A program made the position numbers and the translations under genes. This document shows, piece by piece, positions 33,748 through 46,998 of a stretch of DNA of 64,000 bases. Below the pieces are notes generated by a model, which saw only the letters and a program-made list of their open reading frames with translations, was not told where the DNA came from and searched no databases. This stretch comes from Notospermus geniculatus. Lineage: Eukaryota > Nemertea > Pilidiophora > Heteronemertea > Lineidae. The first letter of the stretch is position 1. Every line of letters begins with the position of its first letter. The stretch is taken from NCBI GenBank assembly GCA_002633025.1, contig NMRB01000555.1, positions 158,931 to 222,930 of the forward strand. Reading direction: 5' to 3'.

Positions 33748-34893
33748 CAATCAGAAAGAATGTTTTTCGTATCACCAATTAGACCCAGCAATTAAAAGAT
33801 TTTTTTATCCATCAACCATGGCATTATTGTCTTTCAAAACTATTGTCCGATATACATGTATATGTGCTCAAGTACATCAGCTGATGTACATGTACATACA
33901 GTGGCCTACACTTGCAGGGTCGGATCCAGGGGGCGTGGCTATTTTTGGCAGAGCAATGATTTTTTAAGCAAGAACAATTTAATCATATAAAAAATTCAAC
34001 TATTTTGCTCCCAGATGCCAGGAAAATGCCCCCCATGGGCTTCGCACTCTCAGTGATCACCACCTACGGCGAGCTACGCGGCCCCCTTTCTGGCGACCCT
34101 GGATCCGACCCTGACTTGTTAATTACGACTAGCATGATCCACACCATGACTGGGCAGGTCCCTCTAATTAAGGTTAGATTGCAATTGAAAACAAAGGCTT
34201 GACACCCTCCCCCGGCACCCTCCTTGCCTTTTCTTCAAGATCTAGGTCTAGGACAAGATGGTACTGTATTGGAAAAAGAAACATGCAGGGAGGAGTCGTG
34301 TCGTCACGACAAGGGGCTTCGAAAAAACAAAAGGGATTTCAACGTACATTTTGGGAGAAGAATGTAAAAGGATCAGTGTCAAACCAAAAAATATCTGAGG
34401 GTTTCCCACCTGATGCCAAAGTGCGTCTCGGCTAATTAAGAGGACTAATTAAAATGTTATATTCTCTAAGTAAGAGGACGATTCTATTGTCTTCTTGTAA
34501 TCCGTGATGATGAAGTGGACCTAAGCCCTCACCCTCGGGTAGGCCTAATACGTACGAACGACTGACAGGCGACACGCCCTACCCGGGTTACACAATCGTG
34601 GCCACCAGGGGACGTACCGGTACGGGGAATCGGCTATCCCGCGACTTTCCTAAGCCCTCGTCCTCGGGTAGGCCTAAGACGTACGAACGACTGACCGGCG
34701 TCACGCCCTACCCGGGTTACACAATGGTGGCCACCAGGGGACGTACAGTGTACGGCGAATCGACTATCCCGCGATTTTCAGGAGACACCTGCGTTCTCTG
34801 AGGCCATCGTATCGACACTGACCACGGCGACCGAATAAGAAATGTCGCGAAGTACGTTGCTTCGTGCCAAAAAAAACGTTACAGAATAGCAGA
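33748..34893. repeat. Third, partial and diverged copy of the ~1.4-kb unit
   Basis: Sequence from ATCACCAATTAGACCCAGC onward follows units A and B but is more diverged and carries an inserted transposon (33915-34113). A ~127-bp sub-block with CGTGGCCACCAGGGGACGTAC-like sequence is duplicated inside it (about 34510-34640 and 34641-34765). A linker containing CAGACAGTCGTAAATA follows both unit B and this copy. Confidence 0.8.
33915..34113. mobile_element. 199-bp non-autonomous transposon, 5-bp target duplication proven by empty sites
   Basis: It starts CAGGGTCGGATCCAGG and ends CCTGGATCCGACCCTG. It is flanked by ACTTG at 33910-33914 and 34114-34118. The paralogous positions in units A (near 31543) and B (near 32967) read CTACACTTGTTAATTACGAC without the insert, with ACTTG present once. 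This fixes both ends of the element and the size of the duplication. Confidence 0.88.
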
Positions 34894-34948
34894 CAGTCGT
34901 AAATAGGCCTACTGTCGTTTATGGGGGCAGTTCCGTTCTGTTGGGTTT

Positions 34949-37114
34949 TGTCTTCGGTTGATCCACGCTGGGATTCTGTTTTGACTTGGAAAAACACCAA
35001 TCAGATATCGACAACACCAAAGTAAAGTTTCGATGAGCAGTTCATCTAATTATTTTGTATATCTCGTCTGATTCGATCGTTTTATTCGAAAATCAAACCA
35101 TTTCACGAGAGCGCCATTCCCACGTGGGTATATCTGGCGGTTCCCCAGCGCTTAGCTCTGCCATTTTGTTTCGCTTAGCTTGGGGTAGATGTCATGGTCT
35201 ATAATCGTCATGGATTGAGATAGCGAAACAAACATGTTTTGATTAAAAAGTTTACAAATACATGGAACATCCTGGAACGCTTGGGGACATCCCAACTCCA
35301 ACCGGAATTGGTTTGTCAACATATTTTCTTATCAGTTATTCAAATATCCGTTTGGCGGCGCTCTGATATCCGATGGATGCCCATCTTGCGTTGTTGGGGC
35401 ATTGAGATGAACCTTATTTGGACAACTCATGGTGTATCTATCAGGTCAGGGCCGAGATAAAGCCATCTCTTTCTTTGTCGATTATCAGAAATGTATAACA
35501 TAGAAATGTATAACATAGAATATTTCTGCTATTATTAAGGACAAAATACCATAAAATCACCCGACACATTCTAAGAATCAAGAGAAAGACAAACATTTCT
35601 CGAGGCGTAGGCGCCTTGGTCCGCGATGGCACCACCCACCCCTGCCCTTAATCTATGGGGACACATTCCAATCTAATGGCACTGAATACGTTTTAAAGGA
35701 CACTGTAATCTTTGAAAACTTTCCACTGCAGGCCCGTAGGAGCCGGGGGGGCCGGGGGGTACCGGGCCCCCCCACTTTTTTTGCCAAAAAATACCTTGGC
35801 CCAAATGTCAATTTTGTATGTCCATATTTTTGCTCTCAGATCCCAGGAAAATGCATCTAAAGCACTTAAATTGTCAAATTTTTCTGGGGGAGGACCCCCA
35901 GACCCCCCGTTTTTGCATCCAACTTCCTTTTCCATGCTCACCGTACCGTCGAGCTACGCCCCCTTTCTGTCAATCCTGGATCCGGCCCTGCCAGGGCCCC
36001 CCCACTCACCAGAGGGCTGCTACGGGCCTGCACTGATGTTCGTTCGGAATCAATTAAATACTTCTATTGCTAAGAAAGATACCCCATGATTCGCATGGTG
36101 CCGACAAAATGTCATAATCAACGTCAAAATATCAAAATGTCATGGTCTATAATCGTCATGGATTGAGATAGCGAAACAAACATGTTTTGATTAAAAAGTT
36201 TACAAATACATGGAACATCCTGGAACGCAGTTTGTCTTCGGTTGATCCACGCTGGGATTCTGTTTTGACTTGGAAAAACACCAATCAGATATCGACAACA
36301 CCGAAGTAAAGTTTCGACGTGCAGTTCATCTAATTATTTTGTACATGTATATCTCGTCTGATTCACTTCGATCGTTTTATTCGAAAATCAAAACATTTCA
36401 CGAGAGCGCCATTCCCACGTGGGTATCTGGCGGTTCCCCAGCGCTTAGCTCTGCCATTTTGTTTCGCTTAGCTTGGGGTAAATGTCATGGCCTATAATCG
36501 TCATGGATTGAGATAGCGAAACAAACATCTTTTGATTAAAAAGTTTACAAATACATGGAACATCCTGGAACGCTTGGGGACAGCCCAACTCTAACCGGAA
36601 TTGGTTTGTCAGCATACGGTAATGTTCTTATCAGTTCTTCAAATATCCGTTTGGCGGCGCTCTGATATCCGATGGATGCCCATCTTGCGTTGTTGGGGCA
36701 TTGAGATGAACCTTATTTGGACAACTCATGTGTGTATCTATCAGGTCAGGGCCGAGATAAAGCCATCCCTTTCTTTGTCGATTATCAGAAATGTATAACA
36801 GAGAATATTTCTGCCATTGTTAAGGACAAAATACCATAAAATCACCCGACACATTCTAAGAATCAAGAGAAAGACAAACATTTCTCGAGGCGTAGGCACC
36901 TTGGTCCGCGATGGCACCACCCACCCCTGCCCTTAATCTATGGGGACACATTCCAATCTAATGGCACTGAATACGTTTTAAAGGACACTGTAATCTTTGA
37001 AAACTTTCCACTGATGTTCGTTCGGAATCAATTAAATACTTCTATTGCTAAGAAAGATACCCCATGATTCGCATGGTGCCGACAAAATGTCATAATCAAC
37101 GTCAAAATATCAAC
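34949..37114. repeat. Second segmental duplication (~0.9-1.2 kb units)
   Basis: Copy 1 (34949-36132) and copy 2 (36230-37114) both begin TTTGTCTTCGGTTGATCCAC and end CATAATCAACGTCAAAATATC. Between them, 36135-36229 repeats a third partial piece starting GTCATGGTCTATAATCG. Copy 1 differs mainly by the insert at 35729-36030. No coding potential was recognised. Confidence 0.85.
35729..36030. mobile_element. 302-bp insert with CAGGCCCGTAG ends and 5-bp target duplication
   Basis: The ends CAGGCCCGTAG and CTACGGGCCTG are perfect 11-bp inverted repeats. CACTG flanks both sides (35724-35728, 36031-36035). The duplicate copy near 37006-37020 reads TTTCCACTGATGTTCG, that is, the empty site. The interior includes TCCTGGATCCGGCCCTG and an AGATCCCAGGAAAATGCATC-type segment shared with the 33915 and 16133 elements, so it is related or nested. 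Confidence 0.85.
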
Positions 37115-38692
37115 TAATGACAACATAATGTTAGAGCTGTTAAGTGTCGTCATGACCCCCTCAAATGCTGACCCTCAGGTGACCTTCAGGGGGTATCGTC
37201 AGGCGAATGGTTTCAACGAACGAAACCCTCGTCCCGCTGTGAATGGAATATCAGTGCATGATTGCATGGGGTATTCAGTCTGCGCCGATGTTACCTAGGG
37301 CGAGGTGGCGGTACAGGTTGTATTGTCATGTGATCAACATTTTCAAGAGCAGACGATGAAAGAAAACAATGGCGGGCCTGACATGACAGGAAATCAAAAT
37401 AAAAGATGACAGGTGGATGAATGAGATTTTGAAGATCATCTGTTGATGTTTTTAAGAAGAATGAGAGGCGGTCGTCTGGTTTGTTGACAATGGCGGATTG
37501 GTGGTTGTTTGGATATGCCGGAATAGCAAGTGGTACTGTCGAACATTGTTCCTCAAGGCTTCAGCCTCTATACAACTTGTACTGTCAGTCGGTGGATGAT
37601 AATAGATTACGATCGAAGAAGAGAGAAAGTCGAAGGAAAATGACCGTTACGCTCAAGGGCGTTGAAGATTGACCTCAGATGTTTGAGATTTTGAAAGTTC
37701 ACGAAAGAAGCTGGCCCCGAAAGAGGATGATGCCCTTGTAATTGCTTTAATGACCCATCCGTTCAGGATGTTCGCTGAGATGAAATCATGCCGAAATTTT
37801 ATCATAAGCCCTTCCAGCTTGTTACGATCACGTACTTTTAGAGGGGGTTGTAACTATGTTGTTACTAACAACCCAAACAGTTACAATATGTATACGTGAT
37901 TCAAGTTGGGTTCCTACCGCCGTCGATCAAGAAAATAAGAATATAAAAACGGCACTTTGTCGACGAATAACGTTTTGACCAATGCAGCATCAGCAGACCG
38001 TTGCCAATAAAACAGTCTCCAAGAGGATGTGGCGACTTACAACGAAATTAAGGGAGTTGGCGGTGGTTGGGCAGAGATTTGGTTATGGGAAACCGATTCG
38101 CACTGACATTTCACCCATTTTTCATCCTGAGGCAGATAGCACTCGGTCGCTCCCTTGCTGACTCCAGGATGCCCATTCCTGAACAGGCACAGTGCCAAAA
38201 GCAGTCCGGCTAGGCCTAGTCCCTTTCAACCCCAACCCGGACGATATATAGCGATATCAACATGTGTACGCTGTCGGGTACCTGTAATAGTCATTCTCTT
38301 CCGCGGCCTCGGGCTGACAATAGAAAAACCTGATTCAAAAACCACCGTCCTTGAAATAATGACGGCATGAACTGAGAAGATATGAAAATAATTAAATGCA
38401 AGACTAGTTTCTGGTCCTTTCTCATAAGGACAATAGGCATCCTTCCGAAACCTTCCATTTATCTTCTATTGTCGCTAATGACATGTATTATGGCCACAGA
38501 TCATTTGGTACACTGCAGGTTGATCTATGCAAATCCATGCAAATGTGGTGACGCAGAATCCACCGAGTGCTATACCGGTACCATGATGTTGAAAGGGAAT
38601 ACGAAAAGAGGGAAAACCCTCAACTGAAAAGCATAGGGATGAACATTTACAAGGATTTAAAGGCGCCGCTCCACGTGACAGTTTTCTATCGG

Positions 38693-38759
38693 AAGTTTGC
38701 TGTCAGATAGTCAATTATTGCTGTCAGACAGCAATAATTGACTATCTGACAGCAAACTT
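38693..38759. repeat. 67-bp perfect hairpin
   Basis: AAGTTTGCTGTCAGATAGTC and the following bases pair exactly with the right arm ending GACAGCAAACTT around a single-base loop at 38726. Weaker pairing continues outward (GTTTTCTATCGG with CGACAGAAAC, and ACGTGAC with its partner). Confidence 0.75.
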
Positions 38760-41700
38760 TCGACAGAAACCCTCTTGCAACCTTTGCGTCTACGTGACGT
38801 CAGCAGTTGCGCAGAAGTAGGCCATGCAACAAGCCTTGAAAGCATGATAAAACAGTGGAGTGTTTTTGCTAATTTCTTCAGAACCCTTTTCACCGTCATC
38901 ATCGGGAAGCTGCATGGGTCGTCTATCTTCACTTTGCATCTGATGGGATGATATTCAAAATAAATCTCACGTTAATTCTAAGAATTGTCTGTCTCGTCCC
39001 TCTTTAATTGCTTCGTGAGATATCCACCATTGTTGTTAGGTGCGAGCAGACGACCGTGGAAATCATGAATGGCTAATAAAGACGGCGAGATCTCGTTTCT
39101 GCGGGGAAGTTGGTTGCTCCTGTGGGGCAACCTCGAGTTTCAACCCTATTGTTTATCGTCTGAATCTTCATGACTTTACGTTGGTGACGAGGTTGATGGT
39201 GACGTTTCTAATCGAATGGACCCCGGTCAGTGAATTCGTCAACAGATGTCAAAATTCTTACGGGAGCAGGCGAAATTGGCTCCTCTCCACTGCGGAGGTT
39301 CCTCGCATGAACCGCACGAGATGACCCCAAATATATCCGATTTGCTCCTTTGTAAAGCCCAATTCTTTGGATTTAATTTATTGAAAAAAATGACAATTGA
39401 GTGAGAAAAAGAATCGTGATAATACCACGCATTGGGTGAATTGGATGCTGTTTAGTTTGAAAACTGAGGCTTGAATTCTCTGTGTCCGCAGGCGACGAAG
39501 GCTGAGAATCCGGCTTGCTCACACGTCGCTGAGTCGGACCACGATGCAGTTTGCTCTAAGCGCGATATCAGTGGTTAGTTTACAGGGCGTGTTCAGCAAC
39601 TGTCACTCTGTGTCAGAGTAGACAAAAAATCTATCGACTAATGCAACCTAATAATAAGAAGCGCGACCGAGTAAAAATTGTTTTCTCTGACATTCGTTCC
39701 CGGTCAAATCGTCTGATACCCTCACTTCCTGACAAACAAAAGTCCAGATTTGAAATGTGGGTATCTCACTTCCAGCACGTACGATTCTAGGAACGCGTAA
39801 ATCAGAACTTCGCTGTCGACCATCGTCCGTCATCGGGACACTGTTCTGGTGCTGTGGCTGTTGACACCGAGAAAGGCTCATTCTCAGTCTCCCTCCCGGT
39901 TCGCTGATGTGAACTAACGAAGGCTTTTGAAGGGAACTATCTTCCAGCCATTCCCCATTTCATATAACATTCTTCGGAGTCCATTGTGGACTCTGAAAAC
40001 GATGGGAAAACCAAATGGAAGAAAAGGCTGCATCATTTGAAGACGGCCGGTGATGTCCCTGACCAAGTTTGGCTTACGTCTCCAGCTTGATTCGAACAGA
40101 GCAAAGACGTTGCCGCCGATCCCCTGTGCGGCTTTGCCCAGCCCGTCAATAGCTTCCTCCGCCTCACCATCCCGACCCCAATGGGAATTTTGATTTCTAT
40201 TTCATACCGAATGTGGCCGGTCTTTTTGACATAAATTTGAACAGGTGCACAATGTCCCATCTCGTTAGCGACCGAGATTGCGTGTATTGGAATGAGATGG
40301 CACCTGACCATGCAGAAAGATATGATGGTTCACGATCTGCAAAGAAAGGCATGAATATTGTATTGAAAGATTAATGCCAGACGATTTGCTCGTGATGTGG
40401 ACTTGTTGTCGTCTTGAAGATTGCGTGACGGCTGGTACCACGGCCGTCTCTATGCCATGGCGGCGCACCCCGACTCCCGTACCAAGCAAGCGGTCCATCG
40501 AGTGTGTTTCGCCTGGCTGAAGGAACTGCATTGGGTCCGAGTATGGTAGGCCTACGGAGAATCGTCTGACGGACTCGGGAGTCCGTTTAATTAGGCTCCT
40601 CGACTGGCAATGCCAAGGAAACAATCTGTTGACTGTCTTTGGTTAGCTGCTGTGCGAAACTGCATTAGAGTAGATCCTTGTGCGTAGAATCGTCTGACGA
40701 ATTCGGTAGTCAGTTACCGAGTCCAAAGTTCACGCAACCACCTGCCCGTGACGTGTTACATAATCCAGAGATGGCAGACGATGCTAATTTGCTTCGTCAT
40801 AATCGCAGACGATATATCAAAATCCAATGACACTTCCCGTGTGGGTGGTATGGCACCAAGGAGCGAAATCCTCCAACCGATGAAACTTGGGCTATTTTGA
40901 CAAAATATGGACCCGGGTATTGGGAGTCCTTGCTTCCATGCCGCGCTGAAGTCACGATTGTGACTGAGAAGTTCGTGATCCCCCAATTTATACCAAAACA
41001 CTGGAGTGGGGTCCAGGTATCGTGCATACCCCCTGGGAGAATGAACCAATTTTGGAGAAAGTGGTTTCACCCTATCAAGACACACAACGGGTGTACCTTC
41101 CTGTTTGTTTCATGTTAAGCGTTCGAGAATCTCTGCAACTGAAATCATCGATTTGGTTCCCATCGATTGTGCTTCACCTTAAATTGATGTAGGCCGTTGT
41201 ACATCAGTACGTTACTTTGTACGTGGATGAACTGCTTATTAGTTTGAATCACCATGTGGTATCTTGAATGGACACGGAAGGACGTTGACAACATCAGTTG
41301 ACGACAGTGTCCGTGTGGAGAAAGTGATTCAGTCCGCAGACAGCCTGTCCTCCCCAACTCGTGCATAGGGTATGGTGATCTGGGCAAGCAGGTCTTGCAC
41401 CCGTATACCAGGGAGATGGGACCATTCTTTGCCTTGCAAAGAAAGTTCGCAAAGCAATCTGGCGTCAGTTTGTGTGCAGATCTAAACTCTTACCGGTGGG
41501 ACCCTACTGAGCATTTCGGACAGGGGCCTAGGCCTAGGGCTGGAGCTACCATCATAGTTTTTCTGCCAAAGCTGAAGAGAATCCCAAATGACTGATGATG
41601 TCAACATTGCTTTGACTCCCGGTGTTCAACTGAAAGTTGTTGTCAATTGGAGGCAGTGACATAAGAAAATTGCCAAGCTTTCAACTCTGTATAGCCACCA

Positions 41701-43520
41701 GGTATTGCTTTTCGGGGGTTAAGCTGGGAGCAGCGGAGATAAGCTATAGGGCCTTCTCCCTCTGCTCAAATTGCTGAACGTACAACTACAACTTTATTTC
41801 GTCTCGACCATCTCACCTCCACCTCGCTCGCACCAATGGATGCATCGGGGCCCGCCAGGCATTGCTTCTCAAAGTCACATCCAGGCCACCTGCTGCTCAG
41901 GAATTTCAACAATATTACTGTTCTTCTTCGCCAATTCGTCTCGCCTTTCAAGTCATCCTTTTAACAAATCTCACGATTTCTGATTTGCATAAGAATATAT
42001 CGCCATGGATGGCTGTCTTCTTATGTATAGATGTTTTGCTATTAGCTTGGCAGTTTCTATCTTCCTCCTTATGGTGTATTGTCCTCATTGTCAGATGTCA
42101 CTTTCGAAATGAACTGCGGTCTTGGCATCTAGATAAACCATAATATTTTTGTCACAGAAAGATCGCAGGACCAGACCGAGATTTATTACGGCACGACTGT
42201 CGTGCTTTCAAAAACTACCCTTTTTCTAATAAGCGCATCAAGACAAGACTACCTGGCCCTTTTTTATGTGTGCCTGATGCATGAGGAGAAGGCAGATTCA
42301 TTTGATTTACTGACTCCAGTCACATGTTTACTTGGGTTTGGAGCAGTGGTCCATGTCCATGATATGTAGAACGACCTTGAGCGGAGTGGTCCACGCCAGG
42401 AGTCTCAAACGATTGAGTAATATCAAAAATAGATAAGCGAGCGATTCTATTTTTTGTAATATAAGCGATTTTATTTTTTGTATATATTTGTGGTAGGCCT
42501 ATCTCAAAATAGATTTCACACTATGATAATGTACATTTTGCTTAATTTACGTGCGATATTCAGCGGTCTTGAATACGCCATTAATTAGATAATTGCGCAT
42601 CGTGTTAATTAGAAATAATTATGGACATGGTACCGGTATAATGATCACAACTTGGTGTTACTGTGGCTCTCCTGGTAGCGACCGATGATCACAGCGGTAA
42701 CCCTACAGCTGAACTAGGCCTAGGGAGCTCAGTGACAAGACATCTGCGTTGTCTTCCTTTCAACGATTAGGAGGCCTAATTAGGCCTAGCTAAGACTATT
42801 GACGGAAGTGTCATGATATGGGAGTGCTATTGTCATAAGTGTCGTCACTTTGGGCAGCTTCAAGACATGCACTCAGTTAGCGCCCAACTTGTCATAGCCT
42901 AATGGCTATAGAAAACTTGCAGAATCAAACACCTTTAGTGCCTGGATACTCCTATGAAGAGTTTTTTTTTTGTTTTAACTCAATTCAGAACAATCACCAG
43001 AGAATCGATGACCAGGTGTATTGATATCAATACTCCTTGGGTGAGCTGTTCAATAGCCCAGATAATTGATAGATCTGAATTGAATTTCGGAAATCAACTT
43101 GTAGATTTTGTTTGTGTTTTGCCTTCAAAGAATAGGAAGCCATGGGTGTGTTTCAAAATTGGTCACCCAAGAAAATGGGGCAAAATTTAACTTTGAAATG
43201 ATCACAAAGATATGTGCCATTGATTTTCCAAAAATCAAATGTAGTATTTGATAATATAGGACTTTAACTATTAGTTTCTCCATCTGGGATGTACAGTGTG
43301 GACTCATTTGAAGGAGGGTGTCAAAAAATATTGAGCTTACCAGCAAAATCTATCGTTCCATCCAACACTAAAACTACTTTCTGCTGTCAGACTTTAAAGG
43401 GTTAATAGCAGTGGCATAATTTAGAGCTCTATACCTAGATCTGACATGAATATTGTAGAGTTTCAAGAAACAGCCTTTCACCAGTAGACAAAATGGTGAA
43501 ATTTTCTGGTGTCGGACGGA

Positions 43521-43537
43521 NNNNNNNNNNNNNNNNN
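43521..43537. other. Assembly gap
   Basis: A run of N bases flanked on its right by a C run. No gene is affected. Confidence 0.95.
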
Positions 43538-46500
43538 CCCCCCATCTTGACTACCAAGGGTTGTGACATCACCCCGGACATCACTACGCCCTCCGACTAC
43601 GCTCGCACAAACAACCGTGGTGTAGTCCTATGTTTGCCAAGAGTATACCTTTATTTTCTTTCCATCCTTTCACCATTCAATTTAGAGGAGGTGGGAATGT
43701 GATGGATTTTGTTCCATTTGTAGTCTTCCATAAACCACTCACTATTTGAATATATAAGGCTTGACATCACTCCATTCAGACTCTGAAGTCCTGTCTTCAA
43801 GGGTGTCAAGAGGGACTCAAGGCAAGATGTCAAACGAAAGAATGGAAGGCAGGGATTTTCCACTTCCTAAAGTCATATCACCTGCACAGATTTATTCTTG
43901 CTTGCACAAGAAACAAATAGATAGAACAAAAAGATTCAACTTCACTGAATTTCACACTTTTATTCTACAGTCTAAATACAATATGTACAACCCTCAGGGC
44001 ATGGAGATAAACAATGGATAATTGAAGAGGACTTAGGAGACAAAATAGCACATATTTACTTGTCAATGGTGTCATTGTCAAAGACACAATCAGTGATGGT
44101 CAATTTCATGCCTAGTTGGGAACAATCATTGTACATTTTGGTATAATATGTATACGTTAACATACACTGGATGTCACCAAACTTGAATTGATACAGAATG
44201 ACCCTAATGGTCAGTGACAGATGATTGGGACAATCAATGTTGCCAAAAAATCACAGACACCTTCACAAAAACAATGTTGGGGTGGCAGTTACAATTGAAG
44301 ACATTATGAAAGACATTTTTTAGAATGTACTGGTATATCAAAGTCATGCATACTCAACTTTCACACAAAATTTCAAATCAATCACACAAATTTTTGTCCA
44401 ACACACTCACAAAGATTTTAATCCAACGCACACACACAAATATCTCATGAAATATATCATACAATTAACATTCATGCCAACACTCACACAAATTCATCAC
44501 TATCTCATTTACACAGGACATACTAGAACAAAATGTCTCTGAAAGTCCTCTTCAAATATCACTCAAGAACAAACCTTGAAAGGATGAACATTCAAATACT
44601 ATGATCCTTAAGGAAAACCGTATGTGATCCTTGAACACAATATCTTAAGTTTTATAACGTGATCGTCAGAATGTCCAGAAAGTATTTTGGAGATGAAAAT
44701 TTTTCAGCACGATTCATGAAAACATATTGTGACAGTTATGGAGAAATGAAAAAGAATGCAAAACTCATAAATCCCACTTCACAATTGTTACATCAGAGCA
44801 AACAATACAGACTGACTCTTGATCTTTCGTGGCGAAAAAAACTGACTGCACCAGGAAAAGTCTGACAACACCATTTTGCTCTGACTCCAGAACAGGTTGA
44901 CAATGAGAAAAACCTCTATCTATTTCAATATTATCAGTGGTGCGTTCATGCGGTTACAATCATATCCTCTCAGATGGCCGCAGAAAAAATGGAAATTGTT
45001 CTACACTGAAATACAGAGACCATATGCAAACAACAATCAACCTGTTCTGATAGTCCAGAAATATTGGTGCCTAGGACGCCATTGTTGTTCCCACAAAAAG
45101 ATGCGCAGCATCTAAACCTCAGTTGACAATTGAGAAATATTTGCGCTTTTGTTGACCATAAAAGCCAGCCTGTCTTGGGGATTTTGATTGTAAGATGTGT
45201 TCCATTCTAAAAAGAACACAGAATAAGTGTATTTTAATAGTACGCCGACACTTCTCGTCTGTACCAAGTATCAGAAAGGCATTCTTGGTTGTATGTCATA
45301 GTCAAGAATCAGGCAATAAAAGAATATGTATCCATTCATGATCAGGAGAGGTCAAGTCGACTATGAACTATCTGCGTTTTCCCACGTTCTTCTACATTCC
45401 CGCCATGACTCAAACGGAAAACTGTGATTCAGAATATGTGCTGTATGGAAACAGGTGAATTTTGGATCAGTGACGGGTGCTATTTTCAAGTAGAAATAGC
45501 TGAATTTAACTGATTAATTAGAAGAAATGTATCTATCGATCTAGCAATTAGCTAATTCATTCATTCATTCAATTCATACTTCGGTGAATTCTCTTCTTTG
45601 ATAGGTGATCGAAAATGAGCAATATCGAAAATTTGGTAATTTGCTCATACACCTGACATAATAGTCTTATGATAAAAGAAGAGGCGAAACGCGGCCTACC
45701 AGAATTTAAAATTCATTGAAATTTGAAAGTATAAAAGTTTGATTCCTAAAATATTAGCCCACACATTAAAATCACTTCATCCAGCATTTCTAGTTTTACA
45801 GCTTGAAGAAAAGGCATAAGACATTTATGATTTTTTTTAGGAAGGCACATAATTAGGTTCAAATTGCCTGAGGGCAATACGCCCCTCAGACAGGCGGGGC
45901 GTGATGTGGAATGTGGGAAAAAATATTTCACAGTCGACTTAACATGAGATAAACCTAAGAAAATATAGAAGATTTTGATATACCAGCCAAATTTTTGGAA
46001 TTTTTTTAAAATTCATAATGGTCAAAGTTAGTGTACGCAAATCAATGAAGATCTTTTCTAAGAGATTTATTCTTTGTGACCTCCAAACCCTGTAGATAAT
46101 ACACATTGTATTTTGACCAGTCTAAGCATCCCACATCGAATTGATCGACACAGAATTATGCTACGCCGGACACTCTGAATATTCCCCTACAGAAGCAAAA
46201 TCATTTCAAAAATTAAATAACAGATATTATTAAAAAATTAAACAATCTACAAAAATAATTTTGGCCTTGCACTGTACAACTACACTATCTGATTTTAGAT
46301 AATTAATTCTTAACAAACTTAAAATGCAATGCAATGGTATTTTTACAAAATTTACAAAATGCGACCAAAACATCTGCCTATCGCTAAGAATGAGCAAACA
46401 CATTCCAGTCCGGTGGTTCACTCCACAAATCAGCAGTCTGAATTCTTGAATAACCTGATATCCAGCAAATGTACACTATTATAATACAATCTACTTTTAA

Positions 46501-46998
46501 GTGCAACATGCACATAGCCAATACACAAAGCGTCTGAATCAAATGAATCCAGATTTGCTCCTTCAAAAATAGTTGCTTAATATTTTACTCTAGGATTCGG
46601 TTTTTCCAGTAACTTTAGCACAATTCATTACATCTCTACCATATTATACAGAATATTTACAGAATTACTTACAATATTAATTATCTACATTTGTTATCTT
46701 CAAGTATTTGTCCTTTCTGAACATGATTTTGGCAGTGCAAAGCATAAGTATAATATAATCAAGAGTCTCCATGCAATTACTCCCTTGAACTGAATTAAGT
46801 ACAATGCCTTTCGAGACAAACAAACCTACACCTAACATATAATGGATCAGTCACGAATCATTTTCTATATATTAATGCATGTCGGTAATATAATTAAAAC
46901 AATATGTACTAATAACGAAGCAAACATCAACAAACATGGCATCTAGATCAGCAGTTTCAGCACAGCAGTGGTTTTGGTCAAAACTCGCCAGCACCCGT

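Larger units (their letters stand above)
37115..46998. other. Gene-poor stretch and probable PLK4 3' UTR at its right end
   Basis: No gene is supported. A short assembly gap lies at 43521-43537. A hairpin lies at 38693-38759. PLK4 ends at 46999 on the minus strand, so its 3' UTR must run leftward into the AT-rich part; several TTTATT words (AATAAA on its strand), for example near 46065, are candidates. Confidence 0.4.
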
